NCBI GenBank assembly: GCA_015342445.1
Contig: JACEFO010001874.1
Coordinates: 620,001 to 684,000, forward strand
Source of the DNA: Digitaria exilis
Lineage: Eukaryota; Streptophyta; Magnoliopsida; Poales; Poaceae
Length of the DNA: 64,000 bases
Direction: 5' to 3'
The number at the start of each line of letters is the position of its first letter. Positions within the stretch are counted from its first letter, which is position 1. Made by a program: the position numbers and the translations under genes. The notes under the pieces are model-generated. The model had not been told where the DNA came from. It did no database searches and saw only the letters and a list, made by a program, of their open reading frames with translations. This document shows, in pieces, positions 20,075-31,642 of the stretch.

Positions 20075-20629
20075 AGTATTTGCCTCTCGTTTCCCATAAC
20101 AAGTGGCTATGTAAATTCATAAATGTTAATGGATGGGTATAAGGTGGTGACTAAATTTGATGCGCATACAAACAGTATAAAACTTTAGAGTGCATAAACT
20201 TAAATGTTTGACTTGAGTCATAAGAACTCTAAAGTTAATGGTTCTTTTTCTGAATTTTTAAAAAATATTATGTGGTACTCAAATCTCAAAGTATTACGAG
20301 GTCAAAAATATTACGAGGTGCTCAAATCTCAGGCTAGAACATGTGTTCTAAGAAACTATTGGAGATATGTTATCTTTTTATGAACAATATATTATCCAAC
20401 TTTACTTAGTGTACTTAAGCATAAGATTGTGTCTAAATTTGATAGGTATACAACTAAAAATATTTGAGGTATTCAAAATAGCTAGAAAATATTAATATGA
20501 AAAAATAAGCGTGTAAAGGTTATTATTAAAAAAATATTGATACTTCTACGTAACAACTTAGGGTGCTTCAAATGAAATAAAGAAAAACTACTGAATTAAG
20601 ATAAATATGGATTGTGATTGGTCGGCCCA

Positions 20630-20849
20630 CCTAGCGCAATTATTTCTGACCATCCATCTCCGATCTAACGGTTACAATTATGCTCTAATGATATAAAACG
20701 AGTGACCTGAGCCATCCGAAGTCCAAACCCTAAGTCCTCTCCCTCTGTTCCCTATGGCGACAGTGGCAATGGTGGTAGAGGCCCCTCACCGGCATCGACG
20801 GAACAAGGGCGCATGTGCTCTGCTCTTCTCCACAACTACCGTACTCTAG
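20630..20849 (+). promoter_or_regulatory. promoter-like segment with a 31-codon ORF near the right end of CACTA-1
   Basis: In order: an ATTGG (CCAAT complement), a TATA box atataaaa (20691-20698), a telo-box AAACCCTAA (20725-20733), a pyrimidine-rich leader, and an ATG at 20754 opening MATVAMVVEAPHRHRRNKGA..., which stops at 20847-20849. TATA plus telo-box plus CT-rich leader is the layout of many plant housekeeping promoters. It may be a captured host promoter with a truncated first exon, or the element's own promoter. I do not recognise the peptide. Confidence 0.45.
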
Positions 20850-20880
20850 GGCTCCACCTCCAACAACTAATGCAACGCCA

Positions 20881-21101
20881 ATTATCGTTGTTGTTTCATC
20901 GTATTGCTACACTAAATATAGTTGCGACAACCACATATGTATACCAACGTTGCATAAAAGTGTTGTGATATGCTATTGCAACTGTCGCAAACTCAACGCC
21001 TGCCAACGCCAAGCCTGCGTTGCACTTCCTCACTATTGCAACGAAAATACCCTTATCGCAATGTTTTGGCGCCGTTGCGGCATCCGTTTTCCCTTGTAGT
21101 G
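20881..21101. repeat. right subterminal repeat zone and terminus of CACTA-1
   Basis: The motifs gttgcgac, cgttgcat, attgcaac, gcgttgca, attgcaac and gttgcgg appear in quick succession and end in CCCTTGTAGTG. This pairs with the left zone and supports the assigned element ends. Confidence 0.8.
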
Positions 21102-21242
21102 CTTTATTGTTTAGGGTCTCTAGGCTAGCCGGTCGGCTTTCATCACTACAAAAATGCCCCCCAGTGCCGGTTCGTAGGCACCAATCGGTGCCGGTTACGC
21201 AACCGGCACTGGGTTTCCAGTACTGATGGGCATGCCGCTCAG

Positions 21243-21338
21243 CCGGTTGGTGTTACCAACCGGTACAGAATGGCGCCGCACCCCTGCGCGTAGGGTAGGC
21301 GCGGTTAGTACCGGTTGATATTACCAACCGGTACTAAC
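21243..21338. repeat. subterminal hairpin repeats of CACTA-2, left end
   Basis: A perfect 14-bp inverted repeat, gttagtaccggttg / caaccggtactaac, with a 7-nt loop lies at 21304-21338. A second one, ccggttgg / ccaaccgg, lies at 21243-21263. Matching palindromes occur at the right end, for example gtaccggct / agccggtac at 37782-37808. These are probably transposase-binding sites. Confidence 0.75.
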
Positions 21339-21656
21339 TGTTTTTTCTGTTTTATTTGTTTCATTTTCTGTTTTTTCTTTTAGTAGTTTTCTTTTCCTTT
21401 TTCTACAGCGTATATATACGTATTTCAATTTGTACCCGTACTCATATTTCAATTTCTACGGCCTATATTATGTATTTTTTTTTTATTTTGATAGAATTAA
21501 GTACATGAAATAATAGCTAGCTAGATAGAATTAATTAAGTACAAGATAATCACATGTATACATATATATACACAATAGCTAGATATATTTAAGTACAAGA
21601 TATGCATATATACATAGAAGTATCATTTACAATTGCTGCAAACTTTTAGATCGATC

Positions 21657-23446
21657 CTACCAATCTTCATCGTCGTCCTTGTCCGCATCGTTGGGCAGAT
21701 TATAGTTTCTGTCATCGTAGAACCCTGCGCAAGGAGTGATTGCTGCCTCCAACACAAACCCAGAGAGCTACTCCTGAACTGCCTTTAGCCTGTCCGTTGG
21801 GAGGAGGTTTTCTTTCATTTTCAGAACCTGTGAGAGAGTTTCAAATATAAATATATATATTAAATGCATTAGCTATATACATGTCTTGCTCATATTCAAT
21901 AGCCAAATAATATATATACGTTCACTTACTTCAAATTTGGTCGGCGTCACTTCGTTGGACCCTACCAACATATGTATGAACTCGCATACGTAGTAGCCAC
22001 ATAGGTTGTTCCCTTGCGCCTATCTCGCACACTATGTGTAACATGCATGTTATTGAAAATCAAGATAACACTATTGTATTGTATATTTTCTAGAAACAAG
22101 TTCGTACCGGAAAGTTTAACTTTATATCCAGTTTTGCCTCAAAGGGTCCATGGTGTTGTGTGATGTAGCGACCCCATGCCTTGTTTAGTAGGTCAATGAT
22201 GGGTTGGAATTCTTTTTGCTCCTTTCTCAAACTATCTAGCACTAAAACCGTGCTTCGATCGGGCATTATCACTACGAGTATCCAATTAAAGCTGTAGATA
22301 TATATGCACGTAATGTTAGATTTACTAATTATTATTGCATAGCTTAAGAGATAGATAAGAATGGTTGATAGTACTCACTGAAAGAGGTATGGCAACAGTA
22401 TGAACTTCTTGTCTTGATGTTTATCCAAGAAGGTGTATATAGTCTTTGTGACAAATTTTGGTTTGTCGTTGACATTTTTCTCGTGAATCACATAAGGGTC
22501 CATGAAGCCAACGGTATTCCAGCCTTTTCTCCTCCACATCTGCATCTCCATTCTACATAATACAAAGTCAAACAAGATGGGAATGTGAGTAGGCACAATA
22601 GCATAATTTGTTGGACATAGAATCACGTTGAGAAAAATAACTTACAGGCACCATGCACTGACGAGTGATTTATCTAGGGCATCTTGATTGAATAAAAACC
22701 AGAATTCCTCGAAATAAATGAATATGTGACATGGCCCTCGAAAGTAATGCTAGTTGTTGATCCGCAAACTAAGTATTGTAAAATCTTGTGCAGATTCCTT
22801 CATATACCATTTATGTAGCTTGAACATCTTGGTTGGCAAGCGTTTCAGCAGCTACGGCTAGACCAGAGGTTTTCCCAATTCCCATTTGATTGGGCCGTCC
22901 GGATGGTCGGGGTCGCCTATCACATGATCCTCTCCTTGCAGTTGGGCCTTCATCAAGCCGGTTTCCGTGACAAAGTCCACCATATTTTGCTGCTCTTCCG
23001 AAAGCACCACTTGTGTGGGGATCGATTGCTTCGCCTATGTGCCAAGCTGTGGAATGGCCTTTCTTCGCTTCATGCTAAGTGTGGACTTTCTGATCGAGCG
23101 GTCATAATTAGTCATTGGCTCTTTACGAGGTTTTTGAGTTCTGGCAGCTACAAAATCCCTCAGTTCTTGTCGAGTAACACAAGTCGGAAGGTCCTTAGGA
23201 GGTGGTGGTTCCTTCCTCAGAGCCTTCCCCGTTCTTTGCTTTTGAGGAGGAGGAGAGGGAGTCGGATCACTTGGAGGCTCAAGAGATGGGGGGGGGTTGG
23301 ATCCATGGCAGTCTCAGGGCCTGGGGGTGTTGTTGGATCCCTTGGAGTGTCTTGCTGAGGTGGTGGTGGATTCATGGTTTGGCCCACAGAACTCATCAAC
23401 GCGTATAGGGCCATCAAGCTTGATGTACTTCTTGTTCCAGCAGATC
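21657..23446 (-). pseudogene. CACTA-2 second gene, 3' part: Ulp1-like cysteine protease region
   Basis: Minus-strand exons from about 23446 down to a TAG at 21657-21659 encode a Pro-rich linker, a region containing KMFKLHKWYMKES, a segment reading WRRKGWNTVGFMDPYVIHE, then WILVVIMPDRSTVLVLDSL and QGNNLCGYYVCEFIHM. The last three have the shape of a Ulp1/C48 peptidase: the strand carrying the catalytic His, LDSL with the Asp, and LCGYYVC with the Cys. The residue expected to be His appears as Asn (FNW in place of FHW). Introns with GT/AG borders separate the blocks, for example around 22380 and 22290. At least one stop (GTxAKQS region, near 23030) and others near 22850 break the frame. Ulp1-like regions are known in some plant CACTA and MULE proteins. 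Athila separates this part from 33299-34951. Confidence 0.75.
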
Positions 23447-23451
23447 CAAGT

Positions 23452-25104
23452 TGTTGGCACTTCTTAACGTCACTGGAATTGTGACGTTAGAAAGCCAGTG
23501 GGAAACTCTTGCCCTATAGAATAAAATATTCTGCAAGCGCACAGAATGACCGTGTAGCACTTCACCTTGGAGTATTCCAGGGTATCATAAATTTCCACGG
23601 GGAAGCTCTTTGGTTAAAGTGATATTGAGAAATTATACCAGGAACACATTCTAGAAATATACACCAACTATCTTAGGGGAGATAACTGGGGCGCAAAGAT
23701 ATGATAGGTGGCTACCCTAAATGACTTAGCTTATCTAAAAGGTAAGCTAGATAGAAGGTCAAAATGACCAGCGACACATGAGACTTCTACACTTAGAGAT
23801 AGAAAAGAAGCTGGGAGAGCAACGAGCGAGAAAGGATTCCTAAGACACTCCTAAACTTATCAAAAAGCCTCTAAAGATCTAGACTAGAACTCTACCTAGC
23901 TGTCAGGGAAAAGAGCTTACTTCGGCGGCTGGAAGAGGAAAGGTCCAGACAAGATAGAACGGGGACCTAACGGCAACCTGCAACTACTGCTATGAAAACA
24001 CCCGAACATTGTGGTCGCACAAAGGACAGACAAGGCTGTCAACACTTGCCGCCTACCACTCTCTTTCCATGGGGTAGAACACAATTCTAGCTAACACCTA
24101 ACCAAACACCACGTCTGGGTTCGATGCTAGGATTTCTTGTGAGGCCTTCACAAGAAATCCCCCTCTACCTAGGAGACGGCTAAATCTCCTAGTCCGGGCG
24201 AGAAACCCGTAAGGTAAAAACCTAAAAAACTAACTAGACTCTAACTGAATCTAAAGGTTTTGAAACGAAAGGATCACACTACTTTCCTAGATAAACTAAG
24301 GCAAGCAGGAAAGGAAAGCTTAACCGATAAAGTAAAGAAGATAACTATATTGATAAAGGAAATATTCGAAGTATAAATATAAGATTCAAGAACTTTACCC
24401 GATCTCCGAGAGACTCCGGAACCTCGAGGCAAGCTCGACTCAACTCTAACTCCCAACTCTAATCTACTCTAGAAAATATAAAAAGTAGAGAAGCTCCTTC
24501 TTGGTGTGTGTTGAGAAGTGAAGTGGAGGCCTCCTTTTATAGCTTGAGCAGGTCGGTTGAGCATCTTGGCGGTTAAGTTAGCTCAGCATGCAACCGTCCT
24601 CAGAAGAGTGCCTCGACCGGAGTCAGTGGCCAGCCGTTCGGCCGGCTCCTGGCCGATCGGCCAGGGTTGGTCGCCATCTGGCACCGCCTTTCGCAGCAAC
24701 ACTCTGGATTGCCTCCTGGTGTCAGTCGTTATGACGGTTATTAACTGCCTGGCAGTGAAGGCATGCAAGTGGGCCCTCTAATCCATGTGATCTGCCTTTC
24801 GGGCCCTTTGATCAAACCGTCATTGGATGAATGGCTTGGATGCTTTGCATGTGTGCTAGTTTGCTCCTGGATCAGTGACTTGTCATTTGGCCGAAATGTC
24901 TGGCCGGCCGGTCAGAACATGGCCGGTCGGCCAGGCTTTTTGCCCATTTTTGTCCTATTTTCTGCCACGTGTCCCTGCATTCACAACTTCACCAAAACTT
25001 GTGGAATTTGTTAAATATAAGCAAAATATACATGGAACATTGTGCAAAGTTCTCATTTTATCCGAAATGTTGACGGTCACAAGGTGTCATAATGGCCGTC
25101 AACA
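23452..25104 (-). repeat. 3' LTR of the Athila element
   Basis: 1,653 bp. A TATA box, ctataaaagga, on the minus strand at 24532-24542 is followed by an A/C-rich start region. It contains ggccggcc and ggccgatcggcc palindromes. It pairs with 31643-33293. Confidence 0.92.
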
Positions 25105-25117
25105 CACCCCCAAGCTT
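25105..25117 (-). other. polypurine tract of the Athila element
   Basis: AAGCTTGGGGGTG on the minus strand directly before the 3' LTR. Confidence 0.75.
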
Positions 25118-26496
25118 ATCCCTTTGCTCGTCCTCGAGCAAAGCTAAAACTTAGGCTCGGTGGATCAGGAGTTGCGTCAATGCATACCCCCTACAAGTAC
25201 CCTGTGCATAAACCTAAACTCTGACAAAGTAGATTGAATTAATTGGCACATAATCAATTCATACCTTTGCTCATCTGTGGGGCTTATTGCTTTTCATCTT
25301 TGTCACAGGCAGTTGGAAAGCTGAACGATCATCACCGGAGTTTCCTGCAGCTGTTCTGGTTCCTCCTCGGGGAGATAATTTTTTTCACAAAGATGGTAAA
25401 TATCCCCGATGGTACTCTCGAGTCACTCAAGTGTATAAATCCTCACCTTGGTCGAGCTGACCATGACTCCTACTCTAATGGCCGATATCTGGAGCTTTGG
25501 GTAGGGAAAAAGAAGCATACCTTGGTTACCTTTGTTGACAAGCCGAATGGTGATTCTCGAGAAGTAGTGCTCATCAAATTCCCATCCTTGGAATTTAATG
25601 TTCAGGGGAAAAGGAAAGAATGGACTCACACATGGAAAGATTGCTTGATTCTTAGGCTCATATTGTACTCTATTTGTAGATCCTCTTTCTCCTTTCTCTT
25701 CTTTCTCTCTCTCTCTCTCTCTCTCTCTTTTTAAGGAGGAGAGAGGATAGGTAAAAATAGGAGCTCAGATCCTTGCTTGAATTCATGATTATTTTTATTG
25801 GAACCTTTTTTCTTGAATCATGGGTAGAAAAGGTACACAGTGGAGATTTTGGGCTGGTTGGTGAAATGTGTTGTCCGGCGAAGGTGGATGGTAATACTCA
25901 GAGTGAGAAATCAACATGCCGGACAGTTTGAGGCTAGCAGATAATGGTTACACGAAGGAGAAGGAGTAGGTAGATGATAAGCATTTCCTTCACAAGAACA
26001 CAACGCTCGACAAATCTCAAAGTAACACAAGACTGCATATGGTGGCTAGAATAAAATTTTGCATATATGGCTCTGGTGGGTCAATCATCCATCGGGGTAT
26101 TTTCCATGAACAAAAAACTCCCGAAAGGTTCTTTATTGAGCATGCATTCTTACTCTAGTTCAAACCATATCAATATTCCCAACAACTAGACTTTGACAAC
26201 TATTGCTTATGCTCCCACTAGAATGAAGCATAGGGGAACGCCACATGCCAATGAACTCAAGTACTAAGAGAGTAAAGGGTTATGTACGAGGCACGTGTAA
26301 AGCATAAATAGAGCAACTATTCATCATGTCCAAAAGAGAACTTGCAAAACTGCCGATGTACAAATTACTTGGAGAATTCTCTTCCTTTTATTATTATTAA
26401 TAAAATTCTAAAGCATGTCATGGCATTTCAAGAAATTAAACGACAAAGAACGACAGATAACTTACCTGTGATGCCTCCCCCAAGCTTCGATGAAGC
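25118..26496 (-). other. non-coding 3' region of the Athila element
   Basis: 1.4 kb with no reading frame that I trust. It holds a (ct)n run near 25703-25732. The 163-codon open frame on the plus strand here (25243-25734) lacks family features and runs against the element's transcription. Confidence 0.55.
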
Positions 26497-27951
26497 TCAG
26501 TAGTCTGACTGGTCGGGGTTCTGCTGGTTGGGGTTGCGATCCATGCGTTGGAAGATGGTTGAGATGTCGTAGTGCATGGATGTCGCCATCGCCCAGTTCT
26601 GCTGTGTGAGATCCGTGTTGTGTGCCATGTCCTGGTTCATCTGCTGCTGCTGCTGGTAGAGCTCACTGAGACGGGTGTTGATCTGCGAGATCTCCCGAGT
26701 GAACGGGTTCTCGTAGTCGTACCGGGCTGAAGTGGATGGTCCGACCTGTGGACCATAAGAACCCATACCTTCGGAGTGGTAGTACCCGGGATCCTGGCCA
26801 TAGCCTGGCATGGTTCCTGTGTACTGGCCTGACCCTCCTTGGAAGTAGTCGTACGTCTGCTCGAAGGTCATGTTGGCAGTCGGGTTAGGTGGAGGCATCT
26901 GTGATGTCCCAGGCTCTCCAGATGATGGCATCTGTGAAGTGCCTGCCTCGGTCTGCCTTTCCAGCAGGGTCCTGCTACGTGTTGTTGGTCGTGTCCCAGC
27001 CACATTATGGCGTGCTGGTTCCTTCTTCCTCATCTGCAATTTAAGCCGCTTCACCAAGTAGAGTCCGAGGTTTGAGCAGGGAAACTCAATCTCTTCCTCG
27101 TACCCGGGGTAACACATAAAAAGAGTATGGTTCGGCCCTTCCGCATCAAATGCCCTTGCACAAAATGATCAAGACCAATTTGGGTTTGATACTCCTGTGT
27201 CAATGGCAAGTAGGTGACTTCTGCATTTGTCAAAGCACCGACATACGTGGCGATACGAGTCACCAGCGAAGTAATGTCAATGGTGCATTTTGTAGTCACC
27301 ATCCTTTGCCAATGACTAAGCATACTCAACACGGGAGAAAACTTTATCTTTTTAGGCATAGCGTAAAGGCAAGGCAAGTCACCACTAAGACAAAGACTTA
27401 AATCTGCACGAGGATGAACAACCATAGCAATCCATTTTGCCAAAAACCGCAGCGTAGGATTATGAATGGAAGTTATGCTGTTTTTGGTGCTGAAAGAATC
27501 ATCAGAGATGGAGTCCCACCATGAGGTTCTCTCATAACGGTGGTCCTTCTCCAAAATATTGGGGTTCAAAATGCAATGTTGATGAAAACCAAGAGCATTG
27601 CTAAACTGGCGAGAGTTCAAAATAAAATCCTCATTGAAAAATCAAAATCGAATGATAGTTTCTTTCGGGGTGGTTTCGATATTCAAACTCATCAGAAATT
27701 CAATAGTGAGAAGACTCGAACCTGATTCCGTGATGGTGTGGAAGTTCTCCCAACCTGCATGCTTGAATGCGCGATCCATGTCATGTCCCAAGTCCGTTTT
27801 GATGAGAAGGAGAGGGCTGAAGATAGTAACATGTGCAAAGTTGAGATTCTTCAACAACTCCAGCGCACTCCTCTCGTATTCGGTTCGTGGCACGATTTGA
27901 TCAATCGCGACAAGAACTCAAATACGGAAGGGACCTTGTGGTGGTGTCGAC

Positions 27952-27982
<31 letters not shown>

Positions 27983-28132
27983 CTTCTTCTTCTTCATACA
28001 GGACATTGCGGTGGACAGGCATGTCCACCGACATATTATCCCGATAAGAGGCGGAGCTGTGCGAATGACGTGAGCTTGATGGAGTCAGCTTCTTCTTGAG
28101 CTTGCCGGCTGCCCTCTTTGCTCCACGCAACA
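26497..28132 (-). pseudogene. ATHILA ORF1-like gene (third ORF of the Athila element)
   Basis: Starting near MLRGAKRAAGKLKKK (ATG at 28132), the minus-strand frame runs through a poly-Glu stretch encoded by a (ttc/gaa)n microsatellite. It then enters a conserved block containing NPTLRFLAKWIAMVV, KKIKFSPVLSMLSHWQ, SLVTRIATYVGAL, YLPLTQEYQTQIGLDHFVQG and YPGYEEEIEFPC, which matches the ATHILA ORF-1 family (PF03078). A TGA near 27905 and another near 27640 interrupt it, both consistent with CGA to TGA. A frameshift near 27080-27120 moves the C-terminal part (Gln-rich, to 26497) into another frame. The molecular role of this family is unknown. Position after the deleted pol matches the place of env-like or extra ORFs in Athila elements. 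Confidence 0.8.
27955..27996. repeat. (ttc)n microsatellite coding for poly-Glu on the minus strand
   Basis: About 13-14 ttc units in a row inside the ATHILA ORF1-like gene. Confidence 0.9.
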
Positions 28133-28473
28133 TGATGCTTGCTGCAAGGTTAGTGCCCACAATACCCGAGGGAAAATATATCAGGGGGTTAGCGGTTAGT
28201 CGTCCTTGTGGGGGATTAACCTCCACAAAACGTTCTTGTCTTGAAAGCCAATATTATTCCAACGAGAGAGAAAAGGACAATATTTTTGGGGTGTATGTGT
28301 TTGAACAACACACACAGAATTTTCTTGATATTTTTTTAGCTCTTGCACTTAGCTTAATTAATGGCTAATTAAACTAGCAATGAGATTAGAGCAAACGAGA
28401 GGGAAAAGAGCATAGAGCAAGGAAGATGAGTGTGCACCTGCGCTTTGGTGTGCCTCAAGGAGACCTCGGCGCC

Positions 28474-28484
28474 GGCTTTTATAG
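28474..28484 (-). promoter_or_regulatory. internal TATA box ahead of the ATHILA ORF1-like gene
   Basis: On the minus strand ctataaaagcc is followed by a start-like region and a leader of about 340 nt ending at the ORF1 ATG. The surroundings (28490-28810) are full of ggccggcc and ggccgatcggcc palindromes, as in the LTRs, whose own TATA boxes (ctataaaagga) sit in the same context. This suggests a second promoter that would allow ORF1 expression independent of the full-length transcript. Confidence 0.55.
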
Positions 28485-28489
28485 GCGGG

Positions 28490-29150
28490 CGTCGGTGGGT
28501 GGCCGGCCGGCTAGGGCCTGGCCGGCCGGCTGGTGAGCGGCGGCGGCTTGGCCATGGCGACGGCCTAGGCGTAGGACTTTTTCTTGTTGTGGCGCGGTTG
28601 GTGACGACGGAACGCGAGCGGCCGAGAGCAAGCTGGCCGGCCGGAGTGGAGCCGATCGGCTCCTTGTCTTCACGCGGCTCATGATTTCTTCTCTGACTCC
28701 GATCCCTGCATGTTAGTGCTCCACTGCGCTTGGGTAGCGCCTCTGTGGCCGACAGGTGGCGGCGGCCGGCCAGGTTGTGGCCGATCGGCCAAGTGACTTG
28801 GCCATTTTTTTTATATGCAGTGAATCAAAGGAAATAATGCACAAAATAAATTTGCAAGAATTTAAATATGCCATGAGTGAATGAAAAGGGAAAGTAAATG
28901 CACAAAAATAAACTATCCTATATGCGAATGTATGAATGGATAACTGCCACGTACCTTATGGCGAGGGCTCGTCTTTCCTGTCCTGAGCAGGACTTGTAAG
29001 CTGTTGAGCTTGATCACCTCCTGATGACTCAGTAGGTGGATTCTCACCTCCTGATGGTTCAGAAAGTGGTGTCTTCTTCCGCCATTCCTTTCGGATGATC
29101 AGAGGTGGATCGACCTTGTCTTCTTGTTCTGACTCCAGAGCTTTCTTGCG
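28490..29150 (-). other. region between gag-protease and ORF1 where pol is missing
   Basis: About 660 bp, GC-rich near 28490-28810 and AT-rich near 28810-28960. There are no RT, RNase H or integrase motifs in any frame. Confidence 0.7.
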
Positions 29151-31358
29151 TTAGATCCTTCGTATTGCTTGTTTCCGATTGTGGCTTTTGGTGGCTTTGT
29201 ATAATCGTAAGGCCTCAAGCGTCATGATTATTTCGTCCATGGTCGGGATTGATGAATTTCCTCGCCCTCTCTTGGACGGCTTCCGTGCGACTGCCTTGAC
29301 TTGGGCACATTGTTCCACCTTTGGCTTAAAGGTGAATTTCTCCTTCTGGCCATTGATGTTGAGCAAGATTTCTCCAGCCCCAACATCGATGTTTGCTCTT
29401 GCAGTGCTCAAGAACGGTCTTCCCAATATGAGAGGCGTCTTGGTGTCAACTTCCATGTCGAGAACGACGAAGTCTACGGGAACGAAGAAGTCCCAAATCT
29501 TGACTGGGATATCCTCCGCAATTCCCGCTGGGTAGCGAATCGATTGATCCGCCAGCTGCAAACACATGGCAGTAGGAGCAAGCGCATGATGGTTAAGTCT
29601 ATCATAAACTACCTTGGGCATGATGCTGACACTTGCTCCCAAGTCGCACAAGGCACGGTTGAAGTGTTGGTTCCCGATCGAGCATGAGATAGTGGGGTGT
29701 CCTGGATCCTTCTTTTTCTCAGGCAGAGGATCGAGTATAGCTGAGCTACACTCTTCCGTCAGGCGTACCATCTCGGTGGCAGGCAAGGACCTCTTGTTCC
29801 CAAGAATGTCCTTCAGATATTTTGCGTAGGTGGGTACCTGCATAGCGTCAAGAAGCGGTATATTGACATAAAGTTTCTTAATTACCTCCACGAATTTGCC
29901 GAATTGTTCGTCGGCCACCGGCTTCCTTCTCCGTTCCAGAAACGGTAAGGCAGTCGTGTCATAGTACTCCTTTGAAGCCCGTGGGACTTCACTGGTCTCT
30001 TCCTGGGTAGCTTCGGTTGGTTCCTTGCCCTCCTCTTCCTCGGCTTCTGGCTTAGTATTCCTAGCGGGTACGGCTTCCCGCTGAGTACCTGCATCTTTAG
30101 GTGGAGATGGATCCCGCGTGGACTTTCCAGTCCGCGTGGTAACAACACTAACACTTTCTTTATGGGGTGTTTCCGGTTGCCCAGGAAGTTTTCCCACATT
30201 AGCATTAGGACAAGATGCAGCCAATTGAGCAATTTGAGTTTCCATCATTTTATTAAAACTCAATTGGTTTTTAACAACAGAATTAAATCCCTCCATTTGG
30301 GTGGCCATAAACTCTAAGACTTTATCAGTAGCAAGAAAATTTTTACTGATGCTATCATTAATTTGTTTTTGGCCATACCATATATCTTTCAAAGTAGGAG
30401 AAGAATTACTGTTGTAGAATGAATTACCTTGCTGTTGGCCGAAGGGGAGGTTGGGCTTGGAGTTCCAACCTTGCTGGGGGCGGAAGCCTGCATTGGGATT
30501 CCCATTCCCGATGAAGTTCGCTTCCTCTTGAGTGCTCGGGCAACTGTAGCCCGAGTATCCGGTGTCACCACAGGTCTCACATGTGATTCGTGAACCCACA
30601 ATCTGCGCCATCTCCTGGGTAGGAGATTCCAACTTCTTCATAAGAATGTCCATCTTAGCGGCCAGCATGTCGATGGAGTCGACTTGATGAACTCCTCTGG
30701 TACGGGCTGACTGCCTATCTCCCTTCCAACTTTGGTTGGAGGCGATTTTCTCCATTAGAGCCTTTGCTCCTGGCACTTCCAGCGAGAGAAATGATCCTCC
30801 TGCTGCTGCATCAAGATGTTCTTGAGATCTCTGGTTCAACCCGTGGAAGAAACTCTGGGTGACGAGCCATTCTTCCAGGCCATGATGTGGGCATGCTGCA
30901 ATATACTCTTGCAGACGCTCCCAAGCTTCCGAAACAGTTTCATCTTCCTGTTGTTGGAAACCTGATATCTTCCCTCGGTAAACATTGGTTTTGCTCACTG
31001 GAAAATATTTGGTCAGAAATGCGTCGGCGCAGGTCTGCCAAACATTGTTGAAGGAGGCCTTGCTGGTGTAGAACCATAATTTCGCCTTCCCAAGTAGCGA
31101 AAACGGAAACAAACGCAACCGAATAGAATCCATAGTAGAACCTTTGGGATCGATGGTGCTACTCACTTCAAGGAACGTTTGAAGGTGAACATTGGCGTCC
31201 TCTGACGCCTTCCCACAGAATTGATTGGCCTGAACCATGTTGATGAGGCCAGTCTTCAATTCGAAACCATTTCCACCTTGGTTCCCATTATCCTCAAGGC
31301 CTGGAAAGTTGCTGATTCATGGGGCAGAGAACTGACGGAGGGTCTTGGTGGTAGCCAT
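29151..31358 (-). pseudogene. gag-protease of the Athila element
   Basis: The likely start is the ATG at 31358-31356 (MATTKTLRQFSAP). A TGA at 31319-31317 breaks the frame once, after which 702 codons from 31259 are open in the same phase. Gag hallmarks are present: DANVHLQTFLEVSSTI, FPFSLLGKAKLWFY and FLTKYFPVSKT. The knuckle CETCGDTGYSGYSC has Tyr where His is usual. The retropepsin part contains ALCDLGASVSIMPKVVYDRL (Athila proteases carry DLGA) and ILGRPFLSTARA. The frame ends right after protease. Gag would form the particle and protease would process it. The missing polymerase and integrase would have to come from a helper. Confidence 0.88.
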
Positions 31359-31617
31359 GGGGTTTGGTGGTGGAGCTGAGCAACTGCGACTGTCACTGAG
31401 CTTTCTCTGGGGTGGGACGACTCTGCGTCTCATGACCCGTCCAATACACTCTGGATTAGGATCAAAGTTTGAAGGTAGGTCGAAACCGGTCATGCACTGC
31501 TCTGCAAAATAATCACAAAGACAAAGAGAGCAGTGGTAAGCCCGCTAAGAGTAGCGGTGATAAGACTAGAAATGTCTTCCAAAATTTAATTCAACAATAT
31601 ACTTTACCCAATTGCTT

Positions 31618-31634
31618 CCCCGGCAACGGCGCCA
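31618..31634 (-). other. primer-binding site of the Athila element
   Basis: TGGCGCCGTTGCCGGGG on the minus strand, complementary to the 3' end of tRNA-Asp(GUC) as usual for Athila-type elements. It lies 8 nt from the LTR. Confidence 0.88.
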
Positions 31635-31642
31635 AAAATGCT

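Larger units (their letters stand above)
6231..21101. mobile_element. CACTA-1, a CACTA (En/Spm) transposon split by Gypsy-1
   Basis: The left end is CACTACAAGGG (6231) and the right end is its exact complement CCCTTGTAGTG (ending 21101). Both are flanked by the 3-bp target duplication CTT (6228-6230, 21102-21104), the hallmark of CACTA insertion. Subterminal zones at both ends are packed with short gttgcaac/ttgcaac motifs in both orientations, as expected for transposase-binding repeats. Once the 10.8-kb Gypsy-1 insertion and its duplicated target are removed, about 4.1 kb remain. No TNP2 or TNPA-like transposase frame is visible in that remainder, so this is a non-autonomous member. It carries a MITE, tRNA-like modules, a 41-bp minisatellite and a promoter-like segment. 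Confidence 0.9.

Noticed and set aside
25243..25734. 163-codon plus-strand open frame
   Set aside because: Runs against the Athila transcription unit, ends in a (ct)n-encoded Ser/Leu run and has no recognisable domain.
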